Shown in pieces: positions 21,721 to 32,882 of a DNA stretch of 64,000 nt. The DNA is taken from assembly GCA_036927565.1 (NCBI GenBank), contig JAYESD010000007.1:1633644-1697643 (forward strand). Reading direction: 5' to 3'. Made by a program: the position numbers and the translations under genes. Positions within the stretch are counted from its first letter, which is position 1. Each line of letters opens with the position of its first letter. Origin of the DNA: Tuctoria greenei (taxonomy: Eukaryota; Streptophyta; Magnoliopsida; Poales; Poaceae). The notes beneath the pieces are model-generated. The model was given only the letters and a program-made list of their open reading frames with translations, was not told where the DNA came from and ran no database searches.

Positions 21721-24629
21721 CTTACCAAACTTGGTCCAAAAATTCTAGATTTTTATGGGGAGGCTAAAATAAATATCTGAAATTTGATTCTGCAATTGGA
21801 TTTCGATTTGGAGCAAGTTCCAATGGAGTTTCAAATTTGAATTTGAATTTGGATGAAATTCATTGGTTTCACTGATTTAAATAGCAAATGAGTTCTAAAA
21901 ATTTTGAAACTAAGAGGATAAGTCAAGCAAGTCATGCTGACCGTGATGGTGAGTTCAAATCTTGATGTTCAATTAAGTTGCACAGCATTCAAAATTTGAA
22001 TTCCTAATAGGGTCTGAATTTGCTAAGCGTCTCAAATAAAATAGCAAATGGAGTTCATAATTTCTGAAACTTTGCAGGAAGTCTATTTGGAATATTAGTA
22101 AACCATAGAAAAATTTATAGCCTCTGAATTGAATAATTTTTACAGGGCCAAATATACAATAGTATATTCAATTTGCAATTAATTTGAATATGTATTGGGT
22201 ACTGCATATTAATTTGACCTAGGATCCTCCATTTAAATAGTTCCAAACTTTGAAGAGAGGTCAAAAGAATTAATCTAAGACTATTGGTGAAGTACATTCC
22301 TCATGTTAATAAAATTCAAGCATGAGTGGAAGAAATTATTTGATGAGATCAAGTTCATGTAGCCCACCATAAATTCATGTGCAAAACCATGATGGATCTC
22401 CACTATGGTTTAATATAAACTTGTAGCTGAACTTTATATGAAGGAATAAGTGGGATTTTACAAACACTTGGAAACTTGCAAGTTAGATTAAATCATACAA
22501 GATCAATATGTCATTTTACATTTGACCAAATTTATATTTTCAGTATTTTTTTAATTTGTTTTCCAGATTTAATAAATAAGATTAAGGCCTAGTTAATTCA
22601 TAAAGTGTCAAATTAAGTCTAGAAAAGTGCGTAAAAATTTAGAATAAATTCTAGTAAGTTATTAATAATATTTTCAGCATATTTAATGTTCTGAAATAAT
22701 TATTTTACCTCTGAGTTAATTGTAATTAATTTCAACTTCGATCAAATAAATAGTGAATCATTAAGAAAAATTAATTAAAAGCTGTAGAAAATTCATAATA
22801 AATTCTATGAAGTATTTTATGATATTTTCAACCTAACTCTTATCCTGGGATAATTATTTCACTTCTGCATTAATAGTGATTAATCTGAAAACTTGCTTAA
22901 ATAGTTGGTAATGAATATGAAACACATGTAATAAATCATTAATCATTATAACAAATTATTCACATGCATTCATGTCATTGAATATTTGTTAGTGTTGATT
23001 GCAATGCATTTATTGTGTATGTGCTTGATTGCAAGTAGACGGGTATGCTCAAGTGGTTACGATCGAGAAGCGGTTATCTGAGGATCTTCATGTGCAAGAC
23101 TTTGAATTGATTGAGCACTGAATTGCGGAATATTAAGGCAAGTGTCCTTGATCATATTTATCCTGTTTTTTTAAATGTTTTGTTTGCAAAACTGCATGCT
23201 TGTGTCAAATTGATGGGAAACTCATGATAAGAGTTTTTTTATTCTTGTTTGACCATCATTGTCGCTTGGGACATGTTGTAGAGTGTCGGGAAGGGCTTTT
23301 CTATCTTTTTTGCTTCGCTCTATTTAACTGGGATAGTAAAACAGCCAAATGGCTTAATTATAAATTAATGACCCTATGGATGATATGAATTGATGAACAT
23401 GGATAATTGGTAACATGGGACTTGGGAGATCTAAGCAAGCATGGTTTGTGGATTGGGTTGGATGATATGGTGGTTTGCTTGCCTTGGATTTAAGAACCGG
23501 TTTATGCGAGAACAAGCCAGAACTATAGTGCCACCACAAAGCCAAGTATGAGTGCGACTTAGCCAATTAATTAGGAGAATTACCAGCATCTATTCAGATC
23601 ATTTGGGAGAGCGGAGAATGGGAGTCATTTGGGTTTGCAATAGTGGCGGGACTGCACTGGGATTTGAATGACACAAGAGGGGGCCCTTGGTTGGATGTGC
23701 TCAAATGGAGGCATCACCACCGATAAAACCTTAGTGGGTCTGAATATGCTGGTAGTCCCTTTGTAAATGCTATTTTGTGTTCTCTTGGCCATACACCTAA
23801 GGAAGTGTAATTGGTATAAGGGTTCTTTAGTCGCCGACAGGTGACAGAATTATGAACTTTTGGGTAAAGTGGTACAACCTCTACAGAGTGTGTTAAAAAC
23901 TATCATGATAGTCGTGCTTCCGATTATGAGCACCTGGACAACTTCCATGATTAGAGGGAACTTGAGATTTTGGATGGTTGATTAAGGTTAGTTATGGTTA
24001 TGGTTGGTTATGGTTATGGATTGAGTTATGATAAATGGACATGGATGATGATGATGGTAATAATCTGGTATATGGATGGATAATTGATTATGGTTTCGTA
24101 ATATGTTAATTATGTGGGATATGATGAGATTACTTCACATAGACATAGTATGATGTTTTTTACATATTTTGAATGTACTTTTCAACAATTAATTATTGTT
24201 TATTATCATGCCTTGTTTAAGCTACATGTCATACTTTCTCACACTTGCTGAGTACGACATGTAACCACCCTTGCAATTCCCCCACCAACAGTTTCAGGAG
24301 ATATTTGGAAGTATTCGGATGATAATATGGAGTACTAGACTGTGTGCTGCCGTTGACTTGCCTGTGGTGTTGCTTGGAGCCACGCTACCCTTTATGCTCA
24401 GTTTGCTTAGTTTCGTATTTAGATTGTTTTGTGTTGCAGTTATAGTTCAATAATGATCATTAGAATTGTAATATGAGGAATACTAGAATAATGTAATAAA
24501 AGTATGTATTTAATAATTTGAGCTATGGTAATTATCTGTTTATCATTTGTGAACCACTTGTGTAGGTGTGTTAAACATCCTGAGCACACATATATTGTAC
24601 TTGTTTCATTTTCGAAACCGGATGTCACA
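21720..24629 (+). repeat. Gypsy-type LTR remnant or solo LTR (about 2.9 kb)
   Basis: This AT-rich stretch has no gene. Its end, ...AAACCGGATGTCACA at 24629, and internal landmarks parallel the LTRs of the element at 46800-53679 (same order, weaker identity). The landmarks are GACCGGTTTATG-like, CAATTAATTAGG, CACTTGCTGAGTAC and AAGGAAGTGT. I see no primer-binding site or coding region next to it, so a solo or truncated LTR is likely. The left boundary is uncertain and no target-site duplication could be verified. Confidence 0.55.
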
Positions 24630-25199
24630 CTTACGTAGTGTCAGAGTTAGATTATTCCTGCATTATATCAGGCAGTGTGTTGCGTCATTGATTGCTATTG
24701 ACATTACATGGCTGGACAGATATGTAGCAGTGTATCAGTAATCTGCCCGATATGTTAAAATAAAGCTAAAGATATGTGTGTAACCTCGGCTATGATGAGT
24801 ATCAAATGAAAAATATTTATTTCCCCCCAAAAGCATATTTTTGTTTTGTCTTGAAATGTCATGTACATCATATTTGGGCTGTTAATCCCGAGTTGAATGG
24901 TGCACAGGGTAGAGCCAACCAACCCTGATGATTATCCATATGTGTACTCATCAACTGAAAATAAAAATAGCAACTGCATCCCTGTATATCTTCGAAATGA
25001 AGTGTGTGGCATGCAATAAGCAGTTTGATGCAATCGTTCAAGCAACTTCTCAAATCCACACCACTCCATCATCACATTTTTCACTTAATTTTAAATCTTT
25101 TCATTTGACAATGCATTTTGAAAAAACCGAAATGTGGACACGTTGCCCGGTGGCTGAACCCTAACACTTCCTGCACAGTTGGTGACCTTTCGAAATGGG
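24630..25199 (+). pseudogene. 3' remnant of a cysteine-rich peptide gene plus flank
   Basis: The segment 24680-24875 aligns by eye with the 3' end of the intact cysteine-rich peptide gene at 44481-44962. The stop context CATTGA (24686-24691 versus 44957-44962), the following CATGGCT, the AATAAA signal (24759-24764 versus 45033-45038) and ATGTACATCAT/ATGCACATCAT occur in the same order. The coding part upstream is not found, because an unrelated LTR ends at 24629. It is therefore a 5'-deleted paralogue, possibly destroyed by retrotransposon insertion. The sequence from 24900 to 25199 has no recognised feature. Confidence 0.6.
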
Positions 25200-25203
25200 A
25201 AGC

Positions 25204-25948
25204 TGTCGAAGTGTTTTTGCGACGCTTCCCTCGGACGTGCTAAAGAGCAGCCCGCGGAGGTTCGTATTTGGAGGGGCGAATTTCTTGGAACTACGAGTTA
25301 GACAAACACAGAGGAGTTTTGCGTGGTTCGGGCCGCTGGGAGGCGTAATACCCTACATCCACGGGAGGTTGTGTTGTATTGTATGAGTGAGGTGTCCGAG
25401 AGAGCTGTCTCTCTATCGTGGCTACCTGGTCCTTTTATAGGTGAAGGCCAATAGCTTACATTATGACCAGGGCCCAACAGGTGGCCCCGAGTTAATTAGT
25501 CATGATTGCACATTAACGTGCCTTGATGACACGTTAATGTGTCTTGATGGTGCATTAACATGTCCTAATGGCATGTTATTGGGTCTTGATGGTGCACTAA
25601 AGTATCTTGATGACACATTAATGCTGTGTTGATGGCGCGTTAATGCGGTCTTGAGTGTACACATCGCCTTCCGAAGCTGCGGGACGCGCGGTGGCAGCAC
25701 CGGACCTCTCCTCAGCGGGGAGGTTAGGTCCGGAGCCACGGTCGCACGGCTGCACCGAAGGTCCAGAGTTGTGGAGCACGTGGCAGCATCGGAGCTCTCC
25801 TCAGTGGGGAGGCTAGGTTCGGAGTCCTCGAGACACGTGGCAGCACTGGACCTTTCCTCAGCGGGGAGGCTAGGTCCAGAGCTGCAGGTTGTCGGAGTTG
25901 TTTTGTCTTCCTTGTATGCGGGCCTACCCGGTCTGCAGGGTATCAACA
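25204..25948 (-). repeat. Left LTR of the 3.0 kb non-autonomous element
   Basis: Near-identical in layout to 27484-28229. It contains a CTATAAAAGG box on the minus strand (about 25431-25440) and a series of units of about 20 bases with GTGTCTTGATGGTGCATTAA at about 25505-25640. Confidence 0.85.
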
Positions 25949-27483
25949 GTGGCCCCCAGGTCCACCTCGAGAGAGACAACGATCCCAGAGGTGGGGCCAC
26001 CATCATCAACGCTAAGAACGTTAACAGCGGGCCCCCTGAGAGGTGTTAGTGTTGGAGCTTTAGGTCCAACGTCGGAGCTTGGCAAAGGTGCGGAAGAGTC
26101 CATCATCGCTGCTAAGAACGTCAACGGCGGGCCCCCTTGGAAGGTGCTGGTGATGGAGGTTGAGGTCCGACGGCAGAGTCAGAAGAAGGGTGAAGTCCTG
26201 CACAAAAGCAGAAAAAGTAATAGTGCTCATTGGTTACAATCTTCCTGCCCTCAATTTTGTTGTGGCTTATGGTCCTTTGCCGGGCTACGGGGCCTGAGTA
26301 ATTCAGTGCCATAGTATTCAGGTATTGGTTCCTGCCTCATCCAAGAACGTGTGCTGTTTGGACCCGCCTTACTATGATGCAACACCAGAATAGGTAGAGT
26401 GGCGTACTTAGGGTGCTGGACCAGACCAAGTCTTTAGCCAACTTCGGACCTATCATTGGCGTTGGTATTCAGGCGAGTAGGCCATCCAACGGGCACGAGA
26501 TCCCAAATAAGAAAACTAGCAGAAATACCCAAACATATTAGAGGTACTACAGGTTGTTCGTCTGCAGCAGGATAGCACAACTTCCACAGTAGGCAAACAG
26601 AAACATGTAACAGAGCAAAAAGGGACTAATATGCATAATATTTAAGCATAATTATGTGAACATGGTGATAGTATCCGGATTTTGATTATTGCTTTGTACA
26701 GGAGCATGTGTCTTTCAGTCCCCAGTACTGAAACGCAGTGCTGGGGAGGAAGAGTGCGCTGGCTTAGGATCACGGGGCATGACTTTGGGCACACGACCAG
26801 GCTAAGCAGTCTGCACACTCTTGACCTCCTGCTGACATTAGTCTTTCAAGAGACGTCTGACCCCCAATACTCAGCCGCAACATTGGAAAGGTAGAGTATG
26901 CATACTTAGGGTGCAGGACCAGGCCAAGCAGGTAGCACACTTTGGACCCCCAATATTCAGCCGCAAGAAAGGTAGAGTGCGCATACTAAGGGTGCAGGAC
27001 CAGACTAAGCAGACAGCGCACTCCAGACCCTCTATTGGTATTAGCTTTTCATGGGAGTGACCGTTCAGCGTCATGGGACTCAAAAATGGAAAATAACCAA
27101 GGAGACCAGATAGGTCACAGGTACTTGGTGGCGTCATTGTTGCTGTGGTCGCAGGTAGTCGTCACGTGGTGGCGGAAGTAGCCATGAGACAAAGTGTACA
27201 GACTTAGGGTCACGGGGTACTTACTCAGAGTGCAAGATCAGACTAAGCAGGCTGTACACTTTGGACCTCCCACTGGCTACGGTGGCAGTAGGAAGCCGTC
27301 GAGTGATGATAGCAGCAGCCACCGATACACAGAGCGTGTGTTCGCCGGATCAGCCCCCTGTGGAGCGAGAAGTGGCGCCGTCCTCCCTGCTCCGTTCATG
27401 GGAGGTGGCGATGGACTGAAGATTCAGCATCGTGGTGAGGCTCGTCGATCCAAAAAAGTGCCCCCCTACCTGGCGCGCCAAAA
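25949..27483. repeat. Internal region of the 3.0 kb element, with tandem repeats
   Basis: No coding potential was recognised. Two copies of a GGCGGGCCCCCT-type unit lie at 26020-26160. About five degenerate copies of a unit with the core ACTTAGGGTGCAGGACCAGG, followed by CTAAGCAG and CACACTTTGGACC, lie at 26390-27270, spaced irregularly. The same units occur in the Tat element near 14300-14700 and 14950. Confidence 0.7.
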
Positions 27484-28229
27484 TGTCAAAGTGTTTTTGC
27501 AACACTTCCCCCGAACCTGCTAAGGAGCTGCCCGCGAAGGTTCGTATTTGGAGGGGCGAATTTCTTGGAACTACGAGTTAGACAAACACGGAGGAGTTTT
27601 ACGTGGTTCGTGCCGCCGGGAGGGGTAATACCCTACATCCACGGGGGGTTGTGTTGTATTGTATGAGCGAGGTGTCCGAGTGAGTTGTGCCTCTGTCGTG
27701 GTTGCCTGGTCCTTTTATAGGTGAAGGCCAGTAGCTTACATTATGACCAGGGCCCGACAGGTGGCGTCAGGTTAATTAGTCATCATTGCGCGTTAACGTG
27801 CCTTGATGATACGTTAATGAGTCTTGATGGTGCACTAACGTGTCTTGATGGCACGTTAATGGATCTTGATGGTGCACTAAGGTGTCTTGATGACATATTA
27901 ATGTTGTGTTGATGGCACGTTAATGCGATCTTCAGTGTACACGTCGCCTTTCGGAGCTGCGGGACGCGCGGTGACAGCACCAGACCTCTCCTTAGCGGGG
28001 AGGTTAGGTTTGGAACCGCGGGTCACACGGCTGCACCGGAGGTCCGGAGCTGCGGAGTATGTGGTAGCACCGCAGCTCTCCTCAGCGGGGAGGCTAGGTC
28101 CGGAGTCCTTGAGACGCATGGCAGCACCGGACCTGTCCGCAGTGGGGAGGCTAGGTCCGGAGCTGCAGGTTGTGGGAGCCGTTTTGTCTTCCTTGTATGC
28201 GGGGGTACCCAGTCTGCAAGGTATCGACA
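27484..28229 (-). repeat. Right LTR of the 3.0 kb non-autonomous element
   Basis: Pairs with 25204-25948. It ends ATCGACA at 28229, followed by AAGC, which matches the four bases before the left LTR. The divergence between the LTRs is visible but modest, so the insertion is not very recent. Confidence 0.85.
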
Positions 28230-28718
28230 AAGCATTATTTACCCGTTGCAAATAATGGATACGGGTTGAGATATAGATGTTATTTTATAGATATAGGTAC
28301 ATGAGAACAATTTATGAAGATATCTTATGTGTTGCCATGGCTAGTCAAAGAGGATATGCACCTTCATGCTCCGGGTCACTGTGCCTACAGCCGGCGTGCA
28401 TGCGGTTCCGGGTCCGCCCACGGATCGCCAGCCACGCACCACCGTATCTGGTTATGGCATAAGAACCAATAAATGTACAATATGAATTCAGATATTAATT
28501 AAGTGAGAGCAACCAATAAATGTAATGAATTCAGATATTAAATGAGTGAGATCCCTCGTGATGGTACATATGCACCATGTTTAAAGCAATGGTATTAAAT
28601 TTTTCTAAAATCTGGGTTTTAGCAAACCATAGGGATCCAAACAGAGCCAAAGTACTCTGGACACGGTTCTATATAAACTGATACTGTGTAGGGGGACAGA
28701 ATCAACTGACCTGTCACA
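28230..28718 (+). promoter_or_regulatory. Upstream region of the split cysteine-rich peptide gene
   Basis: This is host sequence between the LTR element and the ATG at 28719. A TATA box, CTATATAAAC, lies at 28669-28678, about 40-50 bases before the start codon. A direct duplication of about 42-47 bases (28464-28508 and 28511-28552, each starting AACCAATAAATGTA and containing GAATTCAGATATTA) lies about 170-250 bases before the ATG and includes CCAAT. Confidence 0.55.
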
Positions 28719-28803
28719 ATGGCGAGCTGCACCATTCAAGGACTGTGGCTTCTCCCCTTTGTCCTACTCCTGGTCAGCTCCACCATACGTGCACAGATAA
28801 GCG
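28719..28803 (+). CDS. Split cysteine-rich secreted peptide gene, exon 1 (signal peptide)
   Basis: The ATG at 28719 opens 28 codons plus one base, ending ATAAGCG before a GTGATC splice donor. The residues are a classic secretory signal: a short N-terminus, then LWLLPFVLLLVSS, and a small-residue cleavage region near IRAQ. The intact relative at 44481 has its intron at the same place and phase (after ...ATAAGC-G), with the same Ile-Ser preceding it. The 112-base intron would run 28804-28915. The rest of the gene continues at 28916-28936 and, beyond a CACTA insertion, at 42122-42297. The peptide would enter the secretory pathway if the gene were uninterrupted. Confidence 0.8.
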
Positions 28804-28915
28804 GTGATCGTCTATACTCCGCCTTGTTTATGTTTTCCATGCCATTTATCTTTTCGTTTTGAGAAGACAAATCACAAACGAGTGTGTTGTGATCGATCTT
28901 GAGGTCAACGCGCAG

Positions 28916-28936
28916 CTGACGCCACCAAGAGAGAGA
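28916..28936 (+). pseudogene. Split cysteine-rich peptide gene, first piece of exon 2
   Basis: After the acceptor CGCGCAG (ending 28915) exon 2 starts in phase with exon 1 and encodes Ala-Asp-Ala-Thr-Lys-Arg-Glu before breaking off within the next codon. The CACTA element begins at 28937. The last three bases, AGA (28934-28936), are the target duplication repeated at 42119-42121. Confidence 0.75.
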
Positions 28937-28944
28937 CATTGCTA

Positions 28945-29310
28945 CAATAAGCTTCATCTCAGGCAGTTCCAAACGTATTATCACACGCGGTTTTCAAAAC
29001 CGCCTGAAACGAAGAGTCTGTGATAATCTGCAATTTCACAAGTGGAAAGTAAAACCGCCTATGAAATGGGTTTATCACAAACGGTTCTTTACCTATGACT
29101 AGCTGCCTGTGAAGACACTTTATTACAGGCGGTTCGTACAATATAAGTAACCTCCTATGATAATGTTGTTATCACAGGCGAATCTTTATCTATGACTACC
29201 CGCCCGTGGAGACAATTTATCACAGCCGGTTTGTACTGCAAGAGTAGCCGCTAGTGATAATGGTGTTATCACAGGTGGTTCTTTACCTATGACTAGCCGT
29301 CTGTGATAAT
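28945..29310. repeat. Left subterminal repeats of the CACTA element
   Basis: Degenerate repeats of about 10-12 bases alternate in orientation (ATCACAGGCGGTT, AACCGCCTGTGA and variants). In En/Spm elements such repeats bind the element-encoded DNA-binding protein. The copia insertion at 29316 interrupts this block; it resumes at 36836. Confidence 0.8.
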
Positions 29311-29315
29311 ATAAT

Positions 29316-29912
29316 TGTTAGTTCTAACTAGGCTTAGGGTCATTACTGTGAACTTCTAATCAGTTGAACTTAGGTATAATCTAATTGAACAAGCAATCTT
29401 AGACATAATTAAACATCTGTGATCTAATTACTTAGACAAACAATCAATCGAAGACATGCAGATAGATTGTAACATTAAGGTGAAGACAATTAGGGATTTA
29501 AGGGAGAGGTAAGGGTGTTACCGTTAGTGGATCAATTAGATGTCATTGGGCTCTAATGGATGATCGCAGGAGAGTTAGCCTGATGCAGGAAGAAAGTTGA
29601 TGCAGGACGACAGTTACGCAGTGGTGGCTTGGAGCAGGACGGCGTCGGTCTTGGCGACGACAGATCTCTAAGGTACAGACCTTTCCCCTCACTTCGTACT
29701 CTAATAGATCTGTTAGGGTTTGTGGGGAGAGGATGTGGTGGCTGATCAACTGGTGATTAGCGCCCTGACCCTTCCCCCTTCTATTTATATGGCGCCGGTG
29801 AGAGGGGGCCGCACCTAATTGATTCGGTTGCGCCCCCGATCAGGGCGCATAGGAGGAGTCCGTCTCGGGAGCGTGGTTGTTGCCCATGTCACCCCCGAGA
29901 TCACAACTAACA
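29316..29912 (-). repeat. 3' LTR of the nested copia element
   Basis: This is the left LTR on the plus strand. It starts at the ATAAT target duplication and ends just before the polypurine tract. It is a close match to 36230-36830, with scattered substitutions. Confidence 0.9.
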
Positions 29913-30110
29913 TTCTCCCCCTTGATCTCGGGACCTTAACTTATTATCTTATTTACTAAACTAATGTTACACATATTTCTTTTGCTTTGACATAAAGGGC
30001 ATGACACATCAAAACAACCATTTACGCACTGTTTGACCCGACGACCACAGTACGTCTCACAATTATAAATAATCTTACCCTTTGGTGGCCCCTTAGAATC
30101 CAGGATATTG

Positions 30111-30888
30111 TCATAGGGTCTCCCTTAAATCCATGCCGGCTACGTGTTCTCTGAACACGTTGGGTGGGAGGCCCTTAGATAGCGGATCCACAAGCATTTG
30201 TTTAGTACTAATATGCTCAAGACTAATTGTGTGATCTTGGATTTTCTCTTTCACAATATAGTACTTAATGTCGATGTGTTTGGCAATACCACTCGACTTG
30301 TTGTTGTGAGAGTACATTACTTCTGGTTGATTATCGCAGTATAACTTAAGTGGTTTATGGATGTTGTCGACCACTTTAAGACCGGGAACGAATTTCTTAA
30401 GCCAAGATGCCTGCCCGGTGGCATCATAACAAGCAACAAATTCAGCATACATTGTGGACGATGTAGTGATTGCTTGTTTGGAGTTTTTCCACGATATAGC
30501 TCCATTCGCGAGGGTGAATATATAACCTGATGTGGATTTCTTAGTAGCCACACAACTCGCGTAATCTAAATCTGAATAGCCCACTATTTCTAGTGACTCG
30601 GTCTTACTATATGTTAGCATGAGGTGCTTAGTACCTTGTATATATCTTAATGTCTTCTTAACGGCTTTCCAGATCTAATACTGGATTACTTTGGTATCTG
30701 CCAAGCATCCCAGTCATAAAAGATAAATCAGGGCGTGTACAAACTTGAGCATACATCAAACTTCCGACAGCAGAAGCATAAGGAATTCCTTTCATCTGAT
30801 CAACCTCATACTGATTCTTAGGTGATTGTGAGTTTGAAGATCTATCGCTCTTAACTATTGGAGCAGGCGAGACTTTACTAGCATGCAT
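30111..30888 (-). pseudogene. Nested copia RNase H and reverse transcriptase C-terminus
   Basis: Minus-strand frames at 30888-30658 and 30620-30111 encode the end of reverse transcriptase (PYASAVGSLMYAQVCTRPDL) and copia RNase H (YSDLDYASC, KKSTSGYIFTLANGAISW, STMYAEFVAC, CDNQPEV, KHIDIKYY, STKQMLVDPLSKGLP). A short gap of frame between them marks a frameshift at about 30620-30660. Confidence 0.85.
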
Positions 30889-30990
30889 ACCGTACTTTCT
30901 AAGTATGCCTTATGAGATAGTCCAAAACCCCCTTAACACGATCTCGGTGTATCTCAACCCCTAAAACATAGGTCGCTTCACCTAAATCCT

Positions 30991-31671
30991 TCATATAAAA
31001 GTTTGAGGATAAAACTTCTTAGTTTCTAAGAGTATGTTGACATCACAACTTGCTAATAAGATGTCATCCACATAAAGGACTAAGAAAATAAACTTTCCAT
31101 TCTTAAACTTAACATAAATGATATTACCCTCCTCATTTTCCTTAAACCCAAACTTTTTAATATCTTCATCGAACTTGAGATACCATTGTCTTGAAGCTTG
31201 CTTAAGTCCATAAATGGATTTCTTCAAGTGGCACCCCATATGTTCCTTACCATTAACGACAAAACCTTTCAATTGTGTCATGTAAATGTCCTCATATAGA
31301 TCCCCATTGAGGAACGCTGTCTTTACATCCATTTGATGTAATTCTAAATCATAATGCGTTACTAATGCCATGATGATCCAAAAAGAATCCTTAGATGACA
31401 CGGGAGAGAAGGTTTCATTGTAATCAATACCCTACCGTTGAGTGAATCCCTTAGCCACAAGTCTAACCTTATACTTTTCAATCTTCCCTTTAGATTCACG
31501 CTTAATCTCATAGATCCATTTACAGTCTACTATTTTGGCTACTTTAGGATCTACTAAGTCCCAGGCCTTGTTGGCACTCATGGAACCCATTTCATCTTCC
31601 ATGGCCTTGTACCATTCAGATGACTGAGGTCTTCTCATGGTGTCATCGTAAGAGGTGGGATCATCCTCCAT
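30991..31671 (-). pseudogene. Nested copia reverse transcriptase
   Basis: Two minus-strand frames (31671-31432 and 31401-30991) cover the RVT_2 domain: CKWIYEIKRESKGKI and ARLVAKGFTQR, then HQMDVKTAFLNGDLYED and LYVDDILLAS. The catalytic Asp of QMDVK and the VDD pair are intact. A stop at about 31430 separates the halves, where an intact element continues through KGFTQ. Confidence 0.87.
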
Positions 31672-31986
31672 CTTAACTTATTCACTTAAGTAGATCTGAT
31701 AGTCGTCCGGGATGGCCAACCATCTTACTCTTTGTGATATTCTTAATTGAGCATCATCTAAGGCTGGAGGCTATTGTTGAACCTCATTTTGTTCGACTAT
31801 ATCCTCAACAGGCTAAGAAGGTGGAACCTCACTTATTTCTGTTGTGGCCAATGGAGGTGCAACAATAGGCACTGTGTCACTAGTGGCAGGCACCAGTGGC
31901 ACAACGACAACAGGTAGGGTGAAATAAGGCTCTTGAGTCATTGGAGTGGATAAACTAATCCATTCCTCCTCAAGATCTATTTCACG

Positions 31987-32882
31987 TCATACCGTGCTCC
32001 CCCTGATCATAGTGTCTTCTAAGAATACAGCATGTCGTGTTTCTATAAACTTAGTATGCCGATCTAGATAATAGAACCTAAAGCCCTTACTTTTCTCAAG
32101 ATAGCCAATAAAATGGCAACTAACTGTTCTAGATTTCAGTTTACTCATGTTTGGATTGAACATCTTAGCCTCAGCTGGACAACCCCAAATATGAAAATAG
32201 TTTAATGAGAGCTTACGTCCTGTCCACATCTCATACGGTGTCTGAGGTGCTGACTTAGTGCGAACTCGGTTAAGCACATGAATGGTGGTCTTTAATGCCT
32301 CCATCCATAGGCTAACCGGTAACGTAGAATAACTTAGCATGCTTCTTACCATGACCATAAGAGTATGGTTTCTACGTTCCGCAACATCGTTTTGCTAGGG
32401 TTCGCTGGATGTAGAATACAGGGTGACTATGCCATGTTCCTGTAAAAACCTTGCAAAGGGTCCAGGAATCTGACTATATGGGGTATGTCGACCATAGTAC
32501 TCACCTCCATGATCGGATCTTACCACCTTAATCTTAACATTGTGTTGATTTTCTACTTCAGCCTTAAATATCCATTATCCAATGCTCCAGATTGCTCCTT
32601 GATTGGATAAATGTAACCATAACGAGTGTAGTCGTCCGTGAACGTTATGAACGAGTAATACCCTTCTACAGAGACTACAAAAAACGGACCACAAATGTTC
32701 GTGTGAATAATTTCTAAAATTCCTGTGTTGCGTATGGCGTTCTTCTTAATAGTCTTAACAAATTTTCCTTTAATGCAATCAATGCATTCTTCTAAATCTG
32801 AAAAGTCTAAGTGAGGTAAGATCGATTGAGATACTAAGCGTTCGATCCTCCCCTCGGAATATGGCATAAATGAAAATGCCAT
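31987..32882 (-). pseudogene. Nested copia integrase
   Basis: Minus-strand frames at 32882-32553 and 32358-31987, with a broken middle part, hold the integrase zinc-region end (LEECIDCIKGK), the catalytic region (TFTDDYTRYGYIYPIK) and the C-terminal part (PYEMWTGRKLSLNYFHIWGCPAEAK). The intervening region around 32360-32550 carries stops in the D and E motifs. Confidence 0.82.

Larger units (their letters stand above)
25204..28229 (-). mobile_element. Non-autonomous Tat-like LTR retrotransposon (3.0 kb)
   Basis: Two similar LTRs (25204-25948 and 27484-28229, about 745 bp each) start TGTC(A/G)AAGTGTTTTTGC and end TATC(A/G)ACA. The inner edge of the right LTR carries the minus-strand primer-binding site GGCGCGCCAGGTAGGGG. 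The inner edge of the left LTR carries a purine tract (CCTGGGGGCCAC on the minus strand). AAGC flanks both sides (25200-25203 and 28230-28233). The 1.5 kb interior has no gag or pol. It shares the primer site, the first 12 LTR bases and two internal repeat types with the Tat element at 11-21.7 kb, which suggests that such an element supplies its proteins. Confidence 0.85.

Noticed and set aside
25500..26009. 169-residue minus-strand ORF and similar plus-strand ORFs in the 3.0 kb element
   Set aside because: They lie across an LTR and its repeats, have low-complexity Ser/Pro/Arg composition and no family motifs; likely chance frames in GC-rich repeats.
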